Source of the DNA: Paracholeplasma brassicae | GTDB taxonomy: Bacteria > Bacillota_I > Bacilli_A > Acholeplasmatales > UBA5453 | Reading direction: 5' to 3' | Length of the DNA: 64,000 bases | Assembly: GCF_000967915.1 (NCBI RefSeq) | Contig: NC_022549.1 | Location: forward strand, 372,001 to 436,000 | In this document: piece after piece, positions 58,743 through 64,000 of the stretch | How positions within the stretch are numbered: the stretch's first letter is position 1 | Layout of the letters: every line of letters starts with the position of its first letter | Notes under the pieces: generated by a model | Told to the model about the DNA's origin: nothing | Databases searched by the model: none | What the model saw: only the letters and a program-made list of their open reading frames with translations | Translations under genes and position numbers: made by a program

Positions 58743-61313
58743 ATGAAATTAATCAGAAGAAGTGCGATTATTTTAATTGCATTAGGCTTACTATCCTTGT
58801 ATTTCTTTGGGTTTAGATTAAGCGCAAGTGCGTTAAAAACAAATCAAACAATTGAATTTGAACGAACAGATTTTGTTGATGCGGAAACATTAAATGACAA
58901 CAATAAACTAGTCGCTTCAAATGATTTATTTAACTTATATCTTGATGAGACAACATCTTATTTCAAGGTAGAAGATAAACGTAGTGGTGAGGTATGGCAG
59001 TCAAACCCAACCGAAAAAGATCCTTGGGAAACAGATCCATCTAAGCCAATTACAAACACAGCAATTGAAAAGCAAAAGTCAACCTTAGAATTGACATATG
59101 TAAACAAGAATGGTTCATCTGCAACCATCAATAATTACACAACGAGTATTGCACACCCAGGTAATGCGATTACGAAAGATGGGCTTAGAACTTATTCAAT
59201 CAATTACATTGATGGTGGGTTTCAAGTGCTTTATCGAATTGAAAACCTGGACATCGATTATTTATTCTTTCCTAAGTACATCGATAAAGATGTGTTTGAA
59301 GGCTTAGAAAAGCGTCGAATTTTAGAGAGCTTAGCTTACACAGGCTTTGATGAAGAAAAAAACGCTTATGAAATCAAAGCATACGAATCAATGAGTGGTA
59401 TTGTTAGAGACCGCTTATACCAAATATTCTATAATGAGTTAGGTTATACTCTCGAACAAACAATCGAAGAGAATAAAGCGTATGGCTATACCAAAGAATA
59501 CGAAAAAATCGTCTTTGAACTTGCAATCCAAGTACTTTTGACTGAAAAAGGCATTAATACGTCGATTATCAAAGATTCAATCAAAGAAACTGGGGATGTT
59601 AAGATTGCGAATATTGCATTATACCCACTTTTTGGTACAGCAATCTCACACATCGATGACAAAGAAACCGAAGGCTACATTGTCTTACCTGATGGGTCAG
59701 GTGCAATCATTGAATTTAACAATGGTAAATACTATCAAAACCCATACCGTAAACGCCTTTATGGTCAAGATTTAGCTTTACTTCCATATAAGATGCGTGA
59801 ACAACAACAAGATATTACAATACCAGTTTATGGGATGGTAAAAGAAAATGGTGGGTTTGCTGCAATCATTACAGAAGGTGACACAATGGCTTGGATTAAC
59901 GCCGATGTTTCAGGTCGTATTGATTCCTACAATAACGCTTATGTTTCATTTTCATTAAGAGAATCAGAGGCGATTACCTTAGGCAGTGGCTTCTCATCCT
60001 ACGGGATTACGTTATGGACAAAATCGATTGTCGATACGGATTTTACCGTCTCATATGAGTTTTTAACCGGCAGTGACAACACATACGTTGGGGTTGCAAA
60101 CAGTTATAGAAACTATCTAAGAGAAGAACTTGGTATGAAAGTAACCGATACAACAAGAAACACTGTTGTAAGTACAGAAATGCTTGGTGCTTATGATAAA
60201 AAAGAATTCTTCTTAGGCGTTCCTTATAACACAACGCGCAGTTTAACGACATTTAAACAGGCTAAGAAGATTATAGAAAACCTTGAAGATGAAGGCATCA
60301 ATGATCTAAATGTATTATATGCTGGCCTTGCTAATGGTGGGCTAAGTAACGACATTGAAGCGTCATTTGACATTGAAAAAGTGCTTGGCGGGAAAAAAGG
60401 ATTTGATCAACTAGTCAAGTCACTTGGACAAAAAGACATTGATGTGTTTGCCTCAGTCAATTTAATGACAGCAAGCAAATACAACCGTTTCTTTGATCAA
60501 TACGCTTATACAGCAAGTCGATTAAACGGGAAGCAAGCTTTCGCGTTTAATTATCATTATCCTTCAAGATTACCGTATACAGAGACGACTTATGAACACT
60601 CAGCAAATGATTTTGTGATCAATCCACTTTATTATCAAGCCATTTATAATAAACTTGAAAAAGATTTTGATTATGATCAAATTCATATGGCGACGATTGG
60701 TTCAAAACTCGCAGGTAGTTACGATAAGGCAAATGTGGTTTATAAAGAACAAGCCATTTATTTACAAGAACAGTTACTAAAACAAATCGATAAAGAAGTG
60801 ATGTTATCAAATCCACTTGGATTTGCGATGCCATATGCGTCTTACATCACTGACTTACCAACTGAAACAACACTATACTCAATTATTGATGATCAAATTC
60901 CATTGCTTCAATTAGTATTATCAGGTTTAGTGGATTACTCATCAACATCAATTAACTTATCTTCAGATCGTAGTATTGACTATAATTTCTTAAAAGTGAT
61001 TGAAACAGGTTCTAACTTGAAATACACGTTATCTTACGATGATTCAAAAGAACTGATCAATACTGAATACAATAATTACATGTCAACACACTATGTAAAC
61101 TGGGTAGAAGATATAAAAGAACAAACCGAAGAATTGAATCGTCTAGGGATACATAAGGGGTATTTAATTAATCACGAAAGAGTTATCAACAACGTCTACA
61201 AAGTAACGTATTCTAGCGGATTAACGATTGTATTAAATTACAACTTGTCGCCAATTGTTTATCAAGGTAAGACGATTAGTTCAATGGATTATTTTGTGGT
61301 ACAGGGGGCTTAG
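58743..61313 (+). CDS. DUF5696-type exported protein of unknown function
   Basis: An 857-residue protein with an N-terminal membrane helix (about 6-28) and a long extracellular part. Motifs such as NLYLDETTSYFKVEDKRSGE, VWQSNP, and VLPDGSGAIIEFNNGKY are typical of DUF5696 proteins associated with sugar ABC systems. The middle contains NDLNVLYAGLANGG and ending segments that could form a TIM-barrel-like glycosidase fold; I cannot name catalytic residues. I chose ATG 58743, six bases after AGGAGG, over ATG 58737. Confidence 0.75.
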   Translation: MKLIRRSAIILIALGLLSLYFFGFRLSASALKTNQTIEFERTDFVDAETLNDNNKLVASNDLFNLYLDETTSYFKVEDKRSGEVWQSNPTEKDPWETDPSKPITNTAIEKQKSTLELTYVNKNGSSATINNYTTSIAHPGNAITKDGLRTYSINYIDGGFQVLYRIENLDIDYLFFPKYIDKDVFEGLEKRRILESLAYTGFDEEKNAYEIKAYESMSGIVRDRLYQIFYNELGYTLEQTIEENKAYGYTKEYEKIVFELAIQVLLTEKGINTSIIKDSIKETGDVKIANIALYPLFGTAISHIDDKETEGYIVLPDGSGAIIEFNNGKYYQNPYRKRLYGQDLALLPYKMREQQQDITIPVYGMVKENGGFAAIITEGDTMAWINADVSGRIDSYNNAYVSFSLRESEAITLGSGFSSYGITLWTKSIVDTDFTVSYEFLTGSDNTYVGVANSYRNYLREELGMKVTDTTRNTVVSTEMLGAYDKKEFFLGVPYNTTRSLTTFKQAKKIIENLEDEGINDLNVLYAGLANGGLSNDIEASFDIEKVLGGKKGFDQLVKSLGQKDIDVFASVNLMTASKYNRFFDQYAYTASRLNGKQAFAFNYHYPSRLPYTETTYEHSANDFVINPLYYQAIYNKLEKDFDYDQIHMATIGSKLAGSYDKANVVYKEQAIYLQEQLLKQIDKEVMLSNPLGFAMPYASYITDLPTETTLYSIIDDQIPLLQLVLSGLVDYSSTSINLSSDRSIDYNFLKVIETGSNLKYTLSYDDSKELINTEYNNYMSTHYVNWVEDIKEQTEELNRLGIHKGYLINHERVINNVYKVTYSSGLTIVLNYNLSPIVYQGKTISSMDYFVVQGA

Positions 61314-61314
61314 T

Positions 61315-62244
61315 ATGGAAAAAGAAAATACAATCAAACTTAAGTCAACAAAGCCACTATCAAGTTACAAAAAACAAAAACTATTTTGGGGCGTTGTATT
61401 CTTACTACCTTGGTTATTAGGGATCATTTTCCTATTTGGATTTCCACTGATTCAATCACTTTATTATAGTTTCTTTGAACTAACGCCAAAAGCTGGTGCA
61501 TTACTTACAAAATTTGTTGGTTTTGATAACTACATTTACGCATTTAATGAACACGTGACAACCTTATCATCATTTAAGGTTGAACTACTGACAACAATGG
61601 GTGATGCGGCAATTAATTTACCGGTATTACTAATCTTCAGTTTATTTATTGCAGTTATGTTAAATGCAGAGTTTAAAGGACGTGCCGTCATACGTGCTAT
61701 CTTCTTTATACCTGTGATTCTAAACTCGGCAGCAATTGCAACAGCACTTGGTGGTGGTGATGTATTAACACAGCTTTTAGAAGAACAAGGTATTGGGCAA
61801 ATATTCGACCTCGAGTATTATTTAGTACAAACGGGTCTAAATCAAGCAATCGTCGCTTTTGTGGTTGGATTAATTGGCCGTATTTACGACATCTTGGCGC
61901 TTGCTGGTGTACCTATCTTACTATTTTTAGCAAGTATTCAATCTGTACCAAAACACTTGTATGAAGCTGCACGTATTGAAGGGGCAACCTCGTATGAAAT
62001 GTTTTGGTTGATAACATTACCAAACGTATCATCACATATCTTAACCGTGGTCGTTTATGCGCTCGTTGACACATTCCTTACTTCATCTGTCTCAGGTATA
62101 ATCTCAGATGAGTTAAGTAGACAACAATGGGGTCTGGCCTCTGCGATGTCATGGGTTTATGTTTTATCCGTCTTGCTGATTTTAATTGTGGTATTCAGTC
62201 TGGCAAAATTCTTTAAGATTGGAGGCTCACATTATGAAAACTAA
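61315..62244 (+). CDS. ABC sugar transporter permease, second pair, MalF-like
   Basis: A 309-residue permease with six helices and EAA loop EAARIEGATSYEMFWLITLP. Start ATG 61315, seven bases after AGGGGG. This second CUT1 permease pair has no dedicated binding protein next to it in the window; the membrane-anchored protein at 51896 or a downstream gene may serve it. Confidence 0.9.
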   Translation: MEKENTIKLKSTKPLSSYKKQKLFWGVVFLLPWLLGIIFLFGFPLIQSLYYSFFELTPKAGALLTKFVGFDNYIYAFNEHVTTLSSFKVELLTTMGDAAINLPVLLIFSLFIAVMLNAEFKGRAVIRAIFFIPVILNSAAIATALGGGDVLTQLLEEQGIGQIFDLEYYLVQTGLNQAIVAFVVGLIGRIYDILALAGVPILLFLASIQSVPKHLYEAARIEGATSYEMFWLITLPNVSSHILTVVVYALVDTFLTSSVSGIISDELSRQQWGLASAMSWVYVLSVLLILIVVFSLAKFFKIGGSHYEN

Positions 62245-63247
62245 CGAACTGGTTTCAAAAGCAAAAGAACGTTATGAAGAACAATTACAACGTGTGGAAT
62301 CTTTCTTAAAAGATCCAAAAAAGAACGCGAAAAGAAAAAGAGTTTTTCAAGCATTCAGTTCGTCATTCTTTAGATATGCCTTCTTAATTGGATTAAGCTT
62401 TGTCATATTGTTTCCAACCATCCAGCAAATCTTACAAGCCTTAAGAGCACCTCAAGATGTTAATAACCCAGCAGTTATTTGGATTCCTGAGATTTGGTCA
62501 ACACTTAATATCAAACTCGCTATTGGTGTTCTAGATTACAAAGACGCAGCGCTCAATACGGCCTTCCTAAGCGTGGTTTCGATGTTATTACAAATATTTG
62601 CGACATCGCTTGCGGGTTATTCATTTTCAAGACTCAAAACAAAGTTCTCAAATATTCTATTCATTCTGGTCATTTTGACCATTGTGATTCCGCCACAAGC
62701 GTTGTCACTATCTCAATATTTATATTTTAGAAATTTAAATTTAATTGGGACACCTTGGGCAATCGTGTTAATGAATCTATTAGGCATGGGGATTCGTTCT
62801 GGGATTTTCATCTTCATCTTTAGACAATTCTTTGCTGGCTTACCTAAAGAATTAGAAGAATCGGCTCAAATTGATGGGGCAGGGGTCTTTAGAACATTCT
62901 TTAGTGTCATGTTACCTAACGCACGTGGTGCGATGGTAACGGTGGGTCTATTTAGTTTTGTTTGGGCTTGGAATGACGCTTACTATGTCAAAATATTTGA
63001 AGTTTCAACTGAAAAGTTCCCGATTTTAACGATGCGTTTAATTAACGCAGCAGAAAACATGAAAGCACAACTCTTTTATGAGGGGATGCTTGATTTAGTC
63101 GGACAAGACGTATGGGAAAATCCATTGTTCTTGGCATTAATCTCTAACGTTAGTGCGTTATTGATGATGTTACCACTATTAATTATGTATTTATTCGTTC
63201 AACGCTTGTTCGTTGAATCAATTGAAAGAACCGGTATCGTCGGTTAA
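62234..63247 (+). CDS. ABC sugar transporter permease, second pair, MalG-like
   Basis: A 337-residue permease with a ~45-residue cytoplasmic N-terminal extension rich in Lys/Arg/Glu, then six helices. EAA loop EESAQIDGAGVFRTFFSVML. Overlaps its partner by 11 bases; ribosome site GGAGG (62221-62225) lies within the upstream gene. Confidence 0.9.
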   Translation: MKTNELVSKAKERYEEQLQRVESFLKDPKKNAKRKRVFQAFSSSFFRYAFLIGLSFVILFPTIQQILQALRAPQDVNNPAVIWIPEIWSTLNIKLAIGVLDYKDAALNTAFLSVVSMLLQIFATSLAGYSFSRLKTKFSNILFILVILTIVIPPQALSLSQYLYFRNLNLIGTPWAIVLMNLLGMGIRSGIFIFIFRQFFAGLPKELEESAQIDGAGVFRTFFSVMLPNARGAMVTVGLFSFVWAWNDAYYVKIFEVSTEKFPILTMRLINAAENMKAQLFYEGMLDLVGQDVWENPLFLALISNVSALLMMLPLLIMYLFVQRLFVESIERTGIVG

Positions 63248-63259
63248 TAGGTGATAATA

Positions 63260-63901
63260 ATGAAGTTTGATAATCCTTTGGTTCAAAAATTAAATCAAAT
63301 AGCGGATTGGATCATTCGAATTGTAGTGATCAACTTTCTTGTGATCTTATTTTCGATTCCACTAGTAACGATGTTTAATTCGTTTAGCAGTGGGTATCGA
63401 TTGTTTCATGATTACATTAATAAGAAGAACACAAAGCTATTTTCAGGCTTCTTTACCTATTTTAAAGAATATTTTAAAACCAGATTGATGTTAGGTTTAT
63501 TAATGACTTTGTTCCTTGTCTTAGGGTATCTTAACGTAACTTATTACGTTGAGACCCTAAATCAAGGGGCTGGGTTATTTTATCACTTAGGGTATTATGT
63601 GACGATATCATTTTTAGTAGGCGCGTACATTGTGTACTTGTATTTGTTTCCGGTATCGATGGTCTATCCAACAATGAAGTTTCGTTTAATGATTAAATTG
63701 GCATTTTTTGTCTCAGGAAAATTTGTGATAAGAACCATGTTATTAATTATTTCTACCCTTGTGCCATTCTTACTTTTATTTTCATCAATCACATCTTTAA
63801 TATTTGTTTTTGCCGGAGTATCACTTTGGCTACTTATTGCAGTAATGATTACCAATGAAGTTACTGATTATCTTGAAAGGCTAGGTAAAAAAAATGATTA
63901 A
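63260..63901 (+). CDS. DUF624 (YesL-like) membrane protein
   Basis: A 213-residue protein with about four to five membrane helices (VVINFLVILFSIPLVTMF, then four further hydrophobic stretches). YesL/DUF624 proteins accompany CUT1 permease pairs in Bacillota; their function is unknown. Start ATG 63260 after AGGTGATA; it overlaps the namZ start by 8 bases. Confidence 0.8.
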   Translation: MKFDNPLVQKLNQIADWIIRIVVINFLVILFSIPLVTMFNSFSSGYRLFHDYINKKNTKLFSGFFTYFKEYFKTRLMLGLLMTLFLVLGYLNVTYYVETLNQGAGLFYHLGYYVTISFLVGAYIVYLYLFPVSMVYPTMKFRLMIKLAFFVSGKFVIRTMLLIISTLVPFLLLFSSITSLIFVFAGVSLWLLIAVMITNEVTDYLERLGKKND

Positions 63902-64000
63902 AGTTGGCATCGAACGTATTGATGACTATTTAGAACTATTTAAAAATAAACGCGTGGGATTAATTACAAACCCAACGGGGGTTTGTCAAAATTTTAAAAC
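63894..64000 (+). CDS. namZ: DUF1343 exo-beta-N-acetylmuramidase NamZ, N-terminal part
   Basis: The 35 visible codons read VGIERIDDYLELF, then NKRVGLITNPTGV, the characteristic N-terminus of DUF1343 proteins. NamZ (YbbC, GH171) of Bacillus releases MurNAc from the non-reducing end of peptidoglycan fragments. No signal peptide is present, suggesting a cytoplasmic enzyme. The rest lies beyond the window. This is a short but distinctive match and is key to reading the locus as peptidoglycan catabolism. Confidence 0.78.
   Translation, partial: MIKVGIERIDDYLELFKNKRVGLITNPTGVCQNFK

Noticed and set aside
1-64000. Mobile elements, CRISPR arrays, tRNA or rRNA genes
   Set aside because: No transposase, integrase, direct-repeat array, tRNA cloverleaf or rRNA sequence was recognised anywhere in the window.

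Overview
The window is AT-rich, densely packed and gene-contiguous, with almost every gene on the + strand. UGA is used as a stop codon many times (for example in the ATGA overlaps at 2422-2425, 6283-6286 and 20917-20920), so the code is standard (table 11) and not the Mycoplasma code. Gene content and order (walJ-rlmH, recG-plsX-rnc, dnaD-nth, mscL, FabK-type FAS II, extended -10 promoters, strong AGGAGG ribosome sites, short lipoprotein signal peptides) point to a low-GC Bacillota/Mycoplasmatota lineage. A free-living relative of Acholeplasma/Izemoplasma/Haloplasma is my best guess; this is inference, and no rRNA gene is present to confirm it.

Region 1 (1-5050): a divergent PrsA/SurA-like lipoprotein (- strand, cut by the window edge), then walJ, rlmH, a HAD phosphatase, mscL and a toroid-fold protein of unknown role. 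Region 2 (5141-11409): an aromatic amino acid operon, DAHP synthase-tyrA-aroB-aroA-chorismate mutase-aroE-aroC, preceded by a possible attenuator and closed by a terminator. Dehydroquinase, shikimate kinase and prephenate dehydratase are not in it. Region 3 (11412-16567): recG, plsX, rnc, dnaD, nth, with a long hairpin in front of rnc. Region 4 (16650-29421): an XRE-type regulator, then a complete malonyl-CoA/fatty acid operon accBCDA-fabHKDGFZ with birA, bioY and a second FabK-like flavoprotein. Its promoter is flanked by two identical palindromes resembling FabT operators. No acpP is visible.

Region 5 (29486-35230): a small lipoprotein and a phosphodiester-glycosidase (NAGPA) protein, then etfB-etfA-glcD, a set resembling the electron-bifurcating lactate dehydrogenase LctBCD of Acetobacterium. 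Region 6 (35250-64000, running off the end): an RpiR/MurR-like regulator, anmK, a degenerate GH4 protein, a cytoplasmic GHL10 glycosidase, a surface protein with two GHL10 domains, an AmlB-like serine hydrolase, an amidase lipoprotein with a beta-helix and Ig-like domains, a surface Ig-like protein, two solute-binding proteins (one fused to carbohydrate-binding-like modules), two pairs of ABC sugar permeases, NHL/TPR, Yip1, DUF5696 and DUF624 proteins, and the first codons of namZ (DUF1343, exo-beta-N-acetylmuramidase).

My reading of regions 5 and 6 is that they form a peptidoglycan-fragment scavenging system. The amidase would strip stem peptides, GHL10 and NamZ-type enzymes would cut the naked glycan, ABC transporters would import the pieces, and AnmK would feed MurNAc-6-phosphate into an etherase step that releases D-lactate. 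The adjacent Etf-lactate dehydrogenase would oxidise that lactate. Sites resembling CcpA cre boxes lie in three promoters of this region, which fits carbon-source control.
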